A stretch of 64,000 nt of DNA from Poseidonibacter parvus (GCF_001956695.1 NZ_CP019070.1:2418001-2482000); one strand, 5' to 3'. Positions 9,230-18,808 are shown, counted from the stretch's first letter. Notes: generated by a model not told the origin, from the letters alone. Made by a program: numbers and translations.

Positions 9230-10408
9230 ATGATTGATAAGAATAAATACAATTTTGATGAAAAAGTAAATAGAAAAGGTACAAATTGTGCAAAGTATGA
9301 TGGTTTAAAAAAATATTTTGGATATGAAGATTTAAATCCACTTTGGGTGGCTGACATGGATTTTAAAACTCCAAAGTTTATAAATGATGAAATAATCAAA
9401 GCAGCTCAAAACTCTGCTTATGGTTATAGTATTGATAGTGATGAATTATATGATTCAATTATAAATTGGCAAAATACAAGACATAATTGGCAAATAGAGA
9501 AAAAAGATATTTATATGATAAATGGTGTTGTACCTGCATACTCAGCATGTGTTGAAGCTTTTAGCGAAATTGGAGATGAAGTAATTGTTCAAACACCTGT
9601 TTACCCTCCTTTATTTAAATGTGTACTTGCAAATAATAGAAAAGTAATAACAAATGAATTAAAAGAAGAAAATGGTTATTACACAATGGATTTAGAAGAT
9701 TTAAAATCTAAAATAACTAAAAAAACAAAAATTCTTTGTTTATGCTCACCTCATAATCCAGTAGGACGTGTTTGGAGTAAAGAAGAACTTGAAGCTTTAG
9801 CAGATATTTGTATTGACCATAATATTACAATTGTTTCTGATGAAATTCACTCTGATATTACTTTTAAAAAATTTACACCTCTTGCTTCAATTAGTCAAAA
9901 AATCGCAAATATTACAATCACTCTTAATTCAGCAGGTAAAACATTTAATATTGCAGGATTAAATTGTGCTTATGCAATTAGTAAAAACTCTGATATTTTA
10001 GATAAATTTAAAACTATTGCAATTAAAAGAGAAATTCAGTCAATAAACTTTTTTGGTTTTATTTCAACAAAGGCTGCTTATGAAAATGGAGGAGAGTTTG
10101 TAGATCAATTAAAAGATTATTTACAAAAAAATATGCAATTTACTAAAGATTATTTACAAAAAAATGCTCCAAATATTGATTTTATGTTACCAGAAGCAAC
10201 ATACCTTTTATGGTTAAATTTTAAAAATACTTCATTAAATCACAAAGAAATTAAAAACAGACTCTTAACACAATCAAAAGTTGCATTAAATGATGGTGTT
10301 TCTTTTGGTAGCAATGGAGTTTCACACTTTAGACTAAATATTGCACTTAGCAAAGATGCTTTAAAAGTTGCTCTAGACGATATATCTAAGAGTTTTAATA
10401 GCAATTAA
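9230..10408 (+). CDS. MalY/PatB family PLP-dependent C-S lyase or aminotransferase
   Basis: A fold-type I PLP enzyme of 393 residues when started at the ATG at 9230, which has TAGGAGA eight bases upstream; an in-frame ATG at 9212 has no ribosome site. Motifs are PVYPPLF, SPHNPVGRVW, SDEIHSDI and SAGKTFNIAGL, whose Lys (about 237) should hold PLP. This combination is typical of MalY/PatB cystathionine beta-lyases, which cleave cystathionine or cysteine conjugates to a thiol, pyruvate and ammonia. Some relatives mainly transaminate. It stands alone between the divergent UbiD-like gene and the nuo operon, so context does not settle the substrate. Confidence 0.85.
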   Translation: MIDKNKYNFDEKVNRKGTNCAKYDGLKKYFGYEDLNPLWVADMDFKTPKFINDEIIKAAQNSAYGYSIDSDELYDSIINWQNTRHNWQIEKKDIYMINGVVPAYSACVEAFSEIGDEVIVQTPVYPPLFKCVLANNRKVITNELKEENGYYTMDLEDLKSKITKKTKILCLCSPHNPVGRVWSKEELEALADICIDHNITIVSDEIHSDITFKKFTPLASISQKIANITITLNSAGKTFNIAGLNCAYAISKNSDILDKFKTIAIKREIQSINFFGFISTKAAYENGGEFVDQLKDYLQKNMQFTKDYLQKNAPNIDFMLPEATYLLWLNFKNTSLNHKEIKNRLLTQSKVALNDGVSFGSNGVSHFRLNIALSKDALKVALDDISKSFNSN

Positions 10409-10453
10409 ATAGCAAAGTATTACCTTTTTTCTCATTCTATTAAATTAAATTTT

Positions 10454-10476
10454 TGGAAAGCTACTAAAGCTTTTCA
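10454..10476 (+). other. hairpin between the MalY-like gene and nuoA
   Basis: Nine-base arms 10454-10462 and 10468-10476 (one G-U pair) with loop ACTAA. No U tract follows, so it is not a classical terminator; it could be a weak terminator or an element of the nuo leader region. Confidence 0.4.
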
Positions 10477-10488
10477 GAAGTGTAAAAT

Positions 10489-10500
10489 TAGTGTACACTA
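10489..10500. promoter_or_regulatory. perfect 12-base palindrome TAGTGTACACTA upstream of nuoA
   Basis: A perfect dyad 30 bases before the nuoA ATG, overlapping the likely promoter of the 14.5 kb nuo operon. It has the form of an operator; no regulator can be named from sequence. Confidence 0.4.
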
Positions 10501-10529
10501 GAAAACGAAATTAAAAAATAGGATATGAA

Positions 10530-10892
10530 ATGTCAACAGAACTGATTCTTGCCTCTGTTATTTTTGTTACAATTGGTTTCATTTTAGTGGCTGTTTTTGT
10601 ACTTACTCGGTATATAGGTCCAAAAGACGAAGAAGCACAAATGAAAAACACAGTATACGAAAGTGGTGTTTCAAACCCAGTAGGAAATACTAATATAAGA
10701 TTCTCTATCAAGTTTTACTTAGTAGCAATTTTATTTGTTCTGTTTGATGTGGAAATAATTTTCATGTTCCCTTGGGCTGTAAATATTAAAGAACTAGGAT
10801 ATTTAGGACTTTTTGAAATGTTTATGTTTATGGGACTATTATTTTCAGGACTAATTTATATCTATAAGAAAAAGGCATTATCATGGGATTAG
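10530..10892 (+). CDS. nuoA: NADH-quinone oxidoreductase subunit A
   Basis: A 120-residue membrane protein with three hydrophobic segments (about 7-27, 66-86, 90-112). The conserved loop YESGVSNPVGN and FDVEIIFMFPWA are the NuoA signatures. NuoA is part of the membrane arm near the quinone site of complex I. It is the first gene of the operon, with AGGA six bases before the ATG. Confidence 0.95.
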   Translation: MSTELILASVIFVTIGFILVAVFVLTRYIGPKDEEAQMKNTVYESGVSNPVGNTNIRFSIKFYLVAILFVLFDVEIIFMFPWAVNIKELGYLGLFEMFMFMGLLFSGLIYIYKKKALSWD

Positions 10893-11398
10893 GAGCTGAA
10901 GCTGGTTTAGGCGATTCTATTGTAACTACAAAACTTGATCATGCGATTAACTGGGGTAGATCATACTCTTTATGGCCAATGGTTTTTGGAACGGCATGTT
11001 GTGGTATTGAATTTATGAGTGTTGCAGGTGCTAAATATGACCTTTCAAGATTTGGTGCAGAAGTTGTAAGATTTTCTCCAAGACAAGCAGATTTATTAAT
11101 AGTTGCTGGAACTATTTCATATAAACAAGCTCCTATTTTAAAGAAAATATATGAGCAAATGTGTGAACCTAAATGGGTTATTTCAATGGGTGCATGTGCA
11201 TGTTCTGGTGGATTTTATGATAACTATACGACTTTACAAGGAATTGATCAAATAATCCCTGTAGATGAATATGTAGCAGGTTGTCCACCAAGACCTGAAG
11301 CTGTGTTAGATGCAATTATGAGAATTCAAGAAAAAGCAAATGACGAATCACTATTAAAAGATAGAGTTAAACCTTTCAAAGGATTTCTAGATGCTTAA
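10883..11398 (+). CDS. nuoB: NADH-quinone oxidoreductase subunit B (cluster N2)
   Basis: A 171-residue subunit that binds the terminal [4Fe-4S] cluster N2, which passes electrons to quinone. The ligand pattern is visible: Cys39-Cys40 in GTACCGIE, Cys105 in GACACSGG and Cys134 in [10 protein letters not shown]. The start overlaps nuoA by ten bases. Length and motifs are normal for the family. Confidence 0.96.
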   Translation: MGLGAEAGLGDSIVTTKLDHAINWGRSYSLWPMVFGTACCGIEFMSVAGAKYDLSRFGAEVVRFSPRQADLLIVAGTISYKQAPILKKIYEQMCEPKWVISMGACACSGGFYDNYTTLQGIDQIIPVDEYVAGCPPRPEAVLDAIMRIQEKANDESLLKDRVKPFKGFLDA

Positions 11399-13025
11399 GT
11401 GTGATATGCTAGTTGATTCTACACAAATCAAAGAAACGATATTAAAATTAAAAAATGAAGAAAATTATAATATTCTTTTAGATGTAACAATTGTAGATTA
11501 TTTAAAATATCCTGATGTTACACCATCACGATTTGCAGTTGTTTATATTCTAAGAGACAAAACATTCAAAAAACAAATATCTGTCAAATCTTATATAGAT
11601 GATGCAACTTTAACTGTTGATTCTTTAACTTCACTTTACAAATCAGCAAACTGGGCTGAAAGAGAAGCTTATGACCAATACGGAATAAACTTCAATGGTC
11701 ATCCAAATTTAAAAAGACTTTTAAATCATCATCAATTTGTAGGACATCCTCTAAGAAAAGATTATGAAATTACAAAAGGTCAAATCTGTACTGAAACTGA
11801 AGATTTAATGGATGAAATGGATCCATTATTAGTTCAAAAAGGTTACACTCCTGAAGAAATAAATGATTTAATGCTTTTAAATGTTGGTCCTTCTCACCCT
11901 GCTTCTCATGGTACTATTAGAAACTTTGTAGCAATGGAAGGTGAAACAATTAGTGCTTGTGTAACTGAAATTGGATACTTACACAGAGGTTTTGAAAAAT
12001 CTTGTGAGAACCATACTTACTCACAAGTAATTCCTTATACTGATAGATTAAACTATTGTAGCGCTATTTTAAATAACATTGGTTATTCAAAAGCTGTTGA
12101 AGAAATGTTAAAAATTGATATCACTCAAAGAGCTAAATCAATTAGAGTAATAATTGGAGAGTTAAGTAGAATCATTGATCATCTTGTTTGTAATGCAGCA
12201 AATATGGTTGATTTAGGTGGTCTTACTAATTTCTGGTATTTATTTGCTCCACGTGATACTGCTTATGATTTATTATCAAAACTAACAGGTGCAAGACTTA
12301 CTAATACCTATACAAGAATTGGTGGTTTAGAGTTTGATTTATATGATGGTTTTGCTGATGATTTAGAAAATGTATTAAAAGAAGTAGAAAAAGCATGCTC
12401 TGATGCTTTAAGTTTAATTGCTCATAATAAAATATTCCATGATAGAACACAAGATGTAGGTGTAATTGAATCTGATTTTGCATTAAGTGCAGGAATTTCA
12501 GGAGTAAATTTAAGAGCAACTGGAATTCCACATGATTTAAGAAAAGATAAGCCTTACTATGGTTATGAAAACTATGACTTTGATATAGTTGTAGGTTCTC
12601 ATGGTGATGTTTATGACAGAATGATGTGTAGATTTGAAGAAATGGTTCAAAGTACAAAAATCATTAGACAAGCTATGAAAGAACTACCAGATGGTCCTAT
12701 AAATGTTGATGCACCTGGTGTTTTACTTCCATCTAAAAAAGATGTTTATGGAAATATTGAAGGCTTGATGAATCAATTTAAACTTACATTTGAAGGAATA
12801 AAAGTACCAAAAGGTGAATATTATTCTTCAACTGAAGCTGGAAATGGTGAACTTGGATTCTTTATTGTGAGTGATGGAGATGGGAAACCATATAAAGTAA
12901 AATGTAGACCTCCATGTTTTTATTCACTTGGAGCATATTCTAATATAGTTGAAGGTGGAATGCTTGCGGATGCTGTTGTTACAATGGCAAGTATGAACTT
13001 TATTGCTGGGGAGTTTGATAGATAA
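11391..13025 (+). CDS. nuoCD: NADH-quinone oxidoreductase fused subunit C/D
   Basis: A 544-residue fusion. Residues about 1-140 are NuoC (30 kDa subunit; [20 protein letters not shown]), and about 155-544 are NuoD (49 kDa subunit; [16 protein letters not shown] and [11 protein letters not shown]). NuoD forms the quinone pocket with NuoB. The frame is continuous across the junction. Fusion of C and D is well known in E. coli, whereas Campylobacter jejuni and Helicobacter pylori carry separate genes. The ATG at 11391 overlaps nuoB by eight bases and has AAGGA upstream. Confidence 0.95.
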   Translation: MLKCDMLVDSTQIKETILKLKNEENYNILLDVTIVDYLKYPDVTPSRFAVVYILRDKTFKKQISVKSYIDDATLTVDSLTSLYKSANWAEREAYDQYGINFNGHPNLKRLLNHHQFVGHPLRKDYEITKGQICTETEDLMDEMDPLLVQKGYTPEEINDLMLLNVGPSHPASHGTIRNFVAMEGETISACVTEIGYLHRGFEKSCENHTYSQVIPYTDRLNYCSAILNNIGYSKAVEEMLKIDITQRAKSIRVIIGELSRIIDHLVCNAANMVDLGGLTNFWYLFAPRDTAYDLLSKLTGARLTNTYTRIGGLEFDLYDGFADDLENVLKEVEKACSDALSLIAHNKIFHDRTQDVGVIESDFALSAGISGVNLRATGIPHDLRKDKPYYGYENYDFDIVVGSHGDVYDRMMCRFEEMVQSTKIIRQAMKELPDGPINVDAPGVLLPSKKDVYGNIEGLMNQFKLTFEGIKVPKGEYYSSTEAGNGELGFFIVSDGDGKPYKVKCRPPCFYSLGAYSNIVEGGMLADAVVTMASMNFIAGEFDR

Positions 13026-13501
13026 TGAAAACATTTGTATTTACAGAAGAAAACGAAAAAAAATATCAAGAACAATTAAAAAAATATCCTAATTCAGATG
13101 CTATGATGTTACCTTGTTTATGGCTAGTTCAAGAGCAAGAAAACTGGATATCTCCAGAAGCTATGATATTTGTTGCAAATAAATTAAAGAAAACTCCTAT
13201 TCAAGTATATGAAGTTGCTACTTTCTATACTATGTTTAATTTAAAACCAATTGGTACTTATCATATTGAAGTTTGTAAAACATTATCTTGCATGTTAATG
13301 GGTGCAAATGATTTAATCAAATTTATGAAAGATACAGTTGGAATTGAACCTGGGCAAACAAGTGAAGATGGTAAGTTTCATTTAAGTGCAGTTGAGTGTT
13401 TAGGTGCTTGCGGTGGAGCTCCTATGTTTGCATTTAATGGAGAATATAAAGAAAACCAAAGTGTAGAATCCTTAAAAAAATTAATTGAGGAGAGTAAATA
13501 A
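13025..13501 (+). CDS. nuoE: NADH-quinone oxidoreductase subunit E
   Basis: A 158-residue thioredoxin-like [2Fe-2S] subunit (cluster N1a). The four ligands appear in CKTLSC and VECLGACGGAP, the normal C-x4-C ... C-x3-C arrangement. It forms the NADH-oxidising tip with NuoF. Start and stop overlap neighbours by one base (TAATG). Its presence matters because Campylobacter jejuni and Helicobacter pylori lack NuoE and NuoF. Confidence 0.95.
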   Translation: MKTFVFTEENEKKYQEQLKKYPNSDAMMLPCLWLVQEQENWISPEAMIFVANKLKKTPIQVYEVATFYTMFNLKPIGTYHIEVCKTLSCMLMGANDLIKFMKDTVGIEPGQTSEDGKFHLSAVECLGACGGAPMFAFNGEYKENQSVESLKKLIEESK

Positions 13502-14748
13502 TGGTAGTTAAAGTAGTAAGCAAAAAATTTGATATTCCAAACTATCATAAACTAGAAGTTGCACAACAAAATGGTGCATACTCTTCAATAGAAAAACTTT
13601 TCACAATGACTCCTGATGATGTAACAACTGAGGTTGTTAACTCAGGATTAAGAGGAAAAGGTGGAGGAGGAGCTGCTTGTGGTCCAAAATGGCAACTTAT
13701 GCCAAAAAATGATCCAAGACCTGCGTATTTGATTGTAAATGGTGATGAATCAGAACCTGGAACTTTTAAAGATAGACAAATTTTTCAATATGATCCTCAT
13801 CTTTTAATTGAAGGTATTATTTGTTCTTCATATGCAATTAATGCACATCATGCTTATATCTATATAAGAGGTGAATATAAATTCTTTAGTGATAGAGTTG
13901 ATGAAGCAATACAAGAAGCTTATGCAGCAGGAATAATTGGTGATAGTGTTATGGGCCATGATTATAAAATGGAAATAACAGTTCACCGAGGAGCTGGTGC
14001 ATATATTTGTGGTGAGAAATCAGCACTAATTGAATCACTTGAAGGAAAACGAGGACATCCAAGACTTAAACCGCATCAAAAAGAGTGTGAATGGTTCTTT
14101 GATAATCCTGCAACTGTAAACAATGTAGAAACAATTGCAACAGTTCCTTTTATTATTGAAAATGGTTATGAAGCTTATACAGCTTATGGAACTGAGAAAT
14201 CACCTGGAACAATGTTATTTGCAATGAGTGGGGCTGTTAAAAACCCAGGAGTTTATGAATTAGCATTTGGAAACAAAATGATTGACTTCTTAAATGAAGT
14301 TGGTGGTGGTATGAAAGAAGGTAAAAAGTTAAAAGCAATTATTCCAGGAGGTTCATCTTGTCCAATTTTAACAGCTGATGAAGTACAAAAAGCTGTATTA
14401 GATTATGAATCTATGTGGGATATTGGTTCAACTTTAGGTACTGGAGGAATGATTGTAATAGATGAAGACATGTGTATGGTTGAAGCTGCTAAAAACTTAA
14501 TAGAGTTTTACCATCATGAATCATGTGGACAATGTACACCTTGTAGAGAAGGTTGTGGTTGGATTGATGATGTCTTAGCGAAAATTCTAGCAGGTGATGG
14601 TTCAAAAAAAGATATAGATACTATTCTTGATGTATGTGTATCTTTAAATGGTAAAACAATTTGTGTATTTGCACCAGCGGTTAAAGATATTATCCAAAGC
14701 ATGGTACAAAAATTCCCAGAAGAATTCGAAGCATATTTTAAAAAATAA
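13501..14748 (+). CDS. nuoF: NADH-quinone oxidoreductase subunit F (NADH/FMN site)
   Basis: A 415-residue catalytic subunit that binds NADH, FMN and [4Fe-4S] cluster N3. Motifs are GLRGKGGGGAACGPKW and NGDESEPGTFKDR (FMN/NADH binding), GAGAYICGEKSAL, and the cluster ligands SCGQCTPCREGC plus the downstream Cys in NGKTICVF. The first glycine-rich motif has an extra Gly-Ala-Ala-Cys compared with the common GGxGFPTG form, but the site looks complete. NADH rather than a flavodoxin should therefore feed this complex I. Confidence 0.95.
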   Translation: MVVKVVSKKFDIPNYHKLEVAQQNGAYSSIEKLFTMTPDDVTTEVVNSGLRGKGGGGAACGPKWQLMPKNDPRPAYLIVNGDESEPGTFKDRQIFQYDPHLLIEGIICSSYAINAHHAYIYIRGEYKFFSDRVDEAIQEAYAAGIIGDSVMGHDYKMEITVHRGAGAYICGEKSALIESLEGKRGHPRLKPHQKECEWFFDNPATVNNVETIATVPFIIENGYEAYTAYGTEKSPGTMLFAMSGAVKNPGVYELAFGNKMIDFLNEVGGGMKEGKKLKAIIPGGSSCPILTADEVQKAVLDYESMWDIGSTLGTGGMIVIDEDMCMVEAAKNLIEFYHHESCGQCTPCREGCGWIDDVLAKILAGDGSKKDIDTILDVCVSLNGKTICVFAPAVKDIIQSMVQKFPEEFEAYFKK

Positions 14749-14772
14749 ATTTTATATTAGGAGAAACAAATA

Positions 14773-16059
14773 ATGGCAAAAAATACATTTACTTTAACAG
14801 ATAATAGAAACGGGAATTCATACGAATATAACGTAATTGACGGGACTAGAGGACCAAGTGTTGTTGATATTTCAACTTTTTATAAAGATTCAGGAATGTT
14901 CACTTATGACCCAGGTTATACTTCAACTGCATCTTGTGATTCAAAAATCACTTTTATTGATGGTGAAAATTCAGAATTAAGATATAGAGGTTATGATATC
15001 GGTGACTTAGCTGGTAAAAAATCTTTCTTAGATGTTTGTTACTTATTAATGAGAGGTGAATTACCAGGAAAAGAAGCTTCAGAAAATTTTGATTTAGAAA
15101 TTAGACATAGATCATTTTTAAATGAAGGATTAATTAGAATTTTTGATGCATTACCAGATGGAGCACATCCAATGGCAACTATGGGTGCTGCTACTATGGC
15201 ACTTGCAGCATTTTATAAAGATCACTTAAATTTAGAAGATGACAAACAATTTAAAATAATGAGAAGAAGAATTGTTGCAAAAATGCCAACAATTGCAGCT
15301 ATGGCATATAGAAATTCAATTGGTACTCCACTAATTTACCCAGATGTAAATAGATACTTCACTGAAAACTTCTTATATATGTTAAGAGCATATCCAGGTG
15401 GAACTATGAAAAGACTTCCAGATGGTACTAATGAAGAAATTAAACAAATTGAAGTTGATGCTCTTGATGCTATCTTCACTTTACATGCAGATCATGAACA
15501 AAATGCATCAACTACAACTGTAAGAAATGTTGGTTCTACTGAAGCACATCCATATGTTGCTATTTCTTCAGGTATTGCTGCTTTATGGGGTTCTGCTCAT
15601 GGTGGTGCAAATGAAAAAGTAATGGATCAATTAAAAATGATTGGTGATATTAAAAATGTTCCTTCATTTATTGCTAAAGCAAAAGATAGAAATGATCCAT
15701 TTAGATTAATGGGATTCGGACATAGAGTTTATAAGAATAGAGATCCAAGAGCTGAATGTTTAAAAGGTTTACAAGATCAATTAAAAGAAGCATTAAACTT
15801 AGATTCAAAACTATTAGATATTGCTGCTGCTGTTGAAGAAGCTGCTTTAAATGATGATTATTTCAAAGATAGAGGTTTATACCCAAATATCGATTTCTAT
15901 TCTGGTGTAATCTTAACTGCTCTTAAAATTCCAGTTGAAATGTTTACTCCTATTTTTGTTATTGGTAGAACTCCAGGTTGGATTGCACAATGGTCAGAAT
16001 TAAAACAAGATCCTAAGAGTAAAATTGCAAGACCTAGACAATTATATACAGGTAACTAG
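14773..16059 (+). CDS. gltA: citrate synthase (type II)
   Basis: A 428-residue citrate synthase, which condenses acetyl-CoA and oxaloacetate to citrate. Active-site segments are SAHGGANEKV and GFGHRVYKNRDPRA, with the C-terminal Asp region EEAALNDDYFKDRGLYPNIDFYSG and the arginine-bearing GRTPGWIAQW. Length and the N-terminal beta domain fit the type II hexamers of Gram-negative bacteria, which are NADH-inhibited in studied cases. It sits in the same orientation between nuoF (24 bases upstream) and nuoG (34 bases downstream), with TAGGAGA before its ATG. No terminator or promoter is evident on either side, so it is probably co-transcribed with complex I. Confidence 0.96.
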   Translation: MAKNTFTLTDNRNGNSYEYNVIDGTRGPSVVDISTFYKDSGMFTYDPGYTSTASCDSKITFIDGENSELRYRGYDIGDLAGKKSFLDVCYLLMRGELPGKEASENFDLEIRHRSFLNEGLIRIFDALPDGAHPMATMGAATMALAAFYKDHLNLEDDKQFKIMRRRIVAKMPTIAAMAYRNSIGTPLIYPDVNRYFTENFLYMLRAYPGGTMKRLPDGTNEEIKQIEVDALDAIFTLHADHEQNASTTTVRNVGSTEAHPYVAISSGIAALWGSAHGGANEKVMDQLKMIGDIKNVPSFIAKAKDRNDPFRLMGFGHRVYKNRDPRAECLKGLQDQLKEALNLDSKLLDIAAAVEEAALNDDYFKDRGLYPNIDFYSGVILTALKIPVEMFTPIFVIGRTPGWIAQWSELKQDPKSKIARPRQLYTGN

Positions 16060-16093
16060 AAATAATTAAATTGAAGTGTAAGGGGTAAATTAA

Positions 16094-17530
16094 ATGAGTG
16101 AAATGGTAGAATTAACAGTCAATGGCGCACAAATGGAAGCTTCTAAAGGAAGTTTGTTAATTGATAAATTATTGGATGAAAATATCCATATTCCTCATTT
16201 TTGTTACCACCAAGCTTTAGGTAAAGATGGTAACTGTAGAATGTGTATGGTAGAAATTGAAGGTCAAAAAAGACCTCAGATTGCCTGCGATACACCAATC
16301 AAAGAAGGAATGATTGTAAGAACTAAGGGTGAAAATATCGAGAAAGTTAGACGAGATATTTTAGAACTTGAACTTATAAACCACCCAATTGATTGTCCTA
16401 CCTGTGATCAAGCTGGAGAGTGTAAATTACAAGATTACTATATGGAATCTGGTTTTTATGACTCAAGAGTAAATACAGATACGAAAGTTAATGCAAGAAA
16501 AAGAGTTGATTTAGGCTCTAATGTAATGCTTGACCAAGAAAGATGTGTACTTTGTACTAGATGTGTGAGATTCTGCTCTGATATTACAAAGACTAATGAA
16601 TTAGGTGTAATAAATAGAGCTAATCATTCTGTAATTGGAACTTTTCCAGGACAAGAATTAAGTAATCCATATGCTATGAATGTTATTGATATTTGTCCAG
16701 TTGGAGCTTTAACAAACAAAGATTTTAGATTTAAACAAAGAGTTTGGTTTTTAGAAACTTTTGATGCAATTTGTAATGGTTGTTCAAAAGGCTGTAATAT
16801 TTATGTTGATCATAGAAAAGAAAAATATAAAGATGACCAAATATTTAGATTTAGACCAAGAAGAAATGATGCTGTAAATGGATTCTTTATGTGTGATGAA
16901 GGAAGACTGTCATACGAAAATGAAGCTAATAATAGATTTACAACACCTTTATTAAATAATGCTCAAACTGAAATAAGTAACACAATTACAAATATGTTTA
17001 AAGAATTAACAACTCAAAAAAATATTTTATTTGTATTAAGTCCAAATCTTTCTTTAGAAGAAATGCAAAATGTAAATAATCTAGCAAATAAATTAAATGC
17101 AAATGTTTCAGGATACTCTCCTGATACATTTGATGAAGAGTTTAAAGATGATTATTTAAAAACAAATGATAAAACTTCTAATAGAGCTTCATTTAAACAA
17201 TTAGAAATAAATGAAGAACAATCTTTCTTTGATGAAAAAATCAAAGATGCAACGCTTGTAATTACAATTGATAATAAATATTTTGATGATAATTTAGAAT
17301 TACTAAAGAATAAAAAAGTAATTTCATTATTTTCACATCATTGTTTAACAATTGGCTCTTCTGATATTGCAATTCCAATTGCTTCATTTTATGAAAAATC
17401 AGGAACATATATTAATGTAAATGGAACAAAACAAAAAGTAATCTCAAAAATGAATAAAGATAATCCAATGGAAACAATTACAAGTGTAATTGAACATTTA
17501 AAATCTATGATTGAAAAAGGAACTCTATGA
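16094..17530 (+). CDS. nuoG: NADH-quinone oxidoreductase subunit G, short form
   Basis: A 478-residue iron-sulfur subunit. Visible ligand groups: CYHQALGKDGNCRMC plus a later Cys ([2Fe-2S] N1b), CPTCDQAGEC ([4Fe-4S] N5), CVLCTRC with CPVGAL (N4) and CNGCSKGC followed 32 residues later by Cys in MCDEGR (N7-like). After about residue 280 only some 200 residues remain, with low similarity to the molybdopterin-like domain. Typical NuoG is about 800-900 residues, so most of that domain is absent. The ORF runs directly into nuoH with a four-base overlap, so there is no room for a missing C-terminus. All clusters needed for electron transfer remain. Confidence 0.92.
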   Translation: MSEMVELTVNGAQMEASKGSLLIDKLLDENIHIPHFCYHQALGKDGNCRMCMVEIEGQKRPQIACDTPIKEGMIVRTKGENIEKVRRDILELELINHPIDCPTCDQAGECKLQDYYMESGFYDSRVNTDTKVNARKRVDLGSNVMLDQERCVLCTRCVRFCSDITKTNELGVINRANHSVIGTFPGQELSNPYAMNVIDICPVGALTNKDFRFKQRVWFLETFDAICNGCSKGCNIYVDHRKEKYKDDQIFRFRPRRNDAVNGFFMCDEGRLSYENEANNRFTTPLLNNAQTEISNTITNMFKELTTQKNILFVLSPNLSLEEMQNVNNLANKLNANVSGYSPDTFDEEFKDDYLKTNDKTSNRASFKQLEINEEQSFFDEKIKDATLVITIDNKYFDDNLELLKNKKVISLFSHHCLTIGSSDIAIPIASFYEKSGTYINVNGTKQKVISKMNKDNPMETITSVIEHLKSMIEKGTL

Positions 17531-18807
17531 GTAGTGCAATTGTAATAGCTGTAAACATAGCACTAGCTGCTTTTTTAGCAGTTGGTCTTACTCCTGTTTT
17601 CGTTTGGTGGGAAAGACGTGTATCTGGTTTCATGCAAGATAGAACTGGTCCAAATAGATGTGGAATTGGTCCAATTAGACTTGGTGGATTAATTCAAAGT
17701 TTTGCAGATATGTTAAAACTTGTATTTAAAGAAGACTTTACACCTTCACATATAAAGTACAAATTCTTCTTTACAATTGCACCTGTAATTGTATTTTTCT
17801 GTTCTTTTCTTACTTTTGCAACTATTCCTTTTGCTGATAACCTTGTAATTGATGGTCATTCGTTTATTATGTCAGCAATTCCAAATGAACTTGGAATCAT
17901 GTGGTTCTTAGCCTTTGCTGGTTTATCTATTTATGGAATCATTTTAGGTGGTTATTCATCAAATAGTAAATATGGACTTTTAGGTTCAATTAGAGCAGCA
18001 GCGCAAGTAATTTCTTATGAAGCAGCAATGGCCTTAGCAATTATATCGATGCTTTTATCTTATGGTTCTATTCACTTAACTGATATTGTAAATGCACAAG
18101 CAGGAACATTTTTTGGAGTTATTCCAATGTGGGGAATATTTATTCAACCAATTGCAGCAATTATTTTTATAGTTTGTTGTTTTGCTGAAACAAATAGAGC
18201 TCCTTTTGATATAGCAGAAGGTGAATCTGAAATTGTTGCAGGTTATCATACTGAATATTCAGCTATGAGATTTGGTCTTTTCCAAGTTGGTGAATATGCT
18301 GCTATGAGTGCAAGTGCCGCAATTATTGTTACACTTGTATTTGGTGGTTATCAAATTCCATGGCTAGATACAGCAGCTGTTCAAAATAACTTAGATTATA
18401 TTATGATGGCAATGATTGTTATTTTACCTATTAAAGCATATTTTATTACAGCTTGGATGAAAAAGAATAATAAATCAAAAGATGTAAATGATAAATCAAG
18501 AGATACTGAAACAAAAATTTTATCTATTGCATTTTGGGTTTTATCGCTAGGCGTTGCTGTTTTATTAGCAATATTCTTAGTACTAGGACTTGGAGAAAAT
18601 GGTGTAAATATTGCAACAGCTGTATTACAAATAGGAACATTTTTAGTTAAATTCTTTATGATGGCTTTTGTATTCATTTGGATTAGATGGACAGTATTAA
18701 GATTTAGATATGACCAATTACAAATGCTAGGTTGGAAAGTATTATTGCCATTAGCACTTTTAAATATAGTAGTAACTGCAACATTTATTGTAGTTCAAGG
18801 GAGTTAA
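17527..18807 (+). CDS. nuoH: NADH-quinone oxidoreductase subunit H, with extra insertion
   Basis: A 426-residue membrane subunit; usual NuoH is about 325-335. The core is clear: WWERRVSGFMQDRTGPNR, SYEAAMALAI, ETNRAPFDIAEGESEIVAGYHTEYS-type loop near the quinone entrance, and the C-terminal RFRYDQLQMLGWK. The extra length lies at about residues 281-362, between QIPWL and the penultimate core helix. It contains two further hydrophobic segments (about 291-311 and 332-355) joined by a charged Lys/Asp-rich loop. The frame is open throughout, so this is an insertion and not an artefact of a misread start. Confidence 0.93.
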   Translation: MSSAIVIAVNIALAAFLAVGLTPVFVWWERRVSGFMQDRTGPNRCGIGPIRLGGLIQSFADMLKLVFKEDFTPSHIKYKFFFTIAPVIVFFCSFLTFATIPFADNLVIDGHSFIMSAIPNELGIMWFLAFAGLSIYGIILGGYSSNSKYGLLGSIRAAAQVISYEAAMALAIISMLLSYGSIHLTDIVNAQAGTFFGVIPMWGIFIQPIAAIIFIVCCFAETNRAPFDIAEGESEIVAGYHTEYSAMRFGLFQVGEYAAMSASAAIIVTLVFGGYQIPWLDTAAVQNNLDYIMMAMIVILPIKAYFITAWMKKNNKSKDVNDKSRDTETKILSIAFWVLSLGVAVLLAIFLVLGLGENGVNIATAVLQIGTFLVKFFMMAFVFIWIRWTVLRFRYDQLQMLGWKVLLPLALLNIVVTATFIVVQGS

Positions 18808-18808
18808 A

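Noticed and set aside
12301-12657. Long open frame opposite nuoD
   Set aside because: His/Leu/Gln-rich translation typical of the complement of an AT-rich gene; no ribosome site and a well-supported gene on the other strand.
16094-18807. Frameshift splitting NuoG into two pieces
   Set aside because: nuoH starts four bases before the nuoG stop, and no molybdopterin-domain sequence is visible in other frames there.
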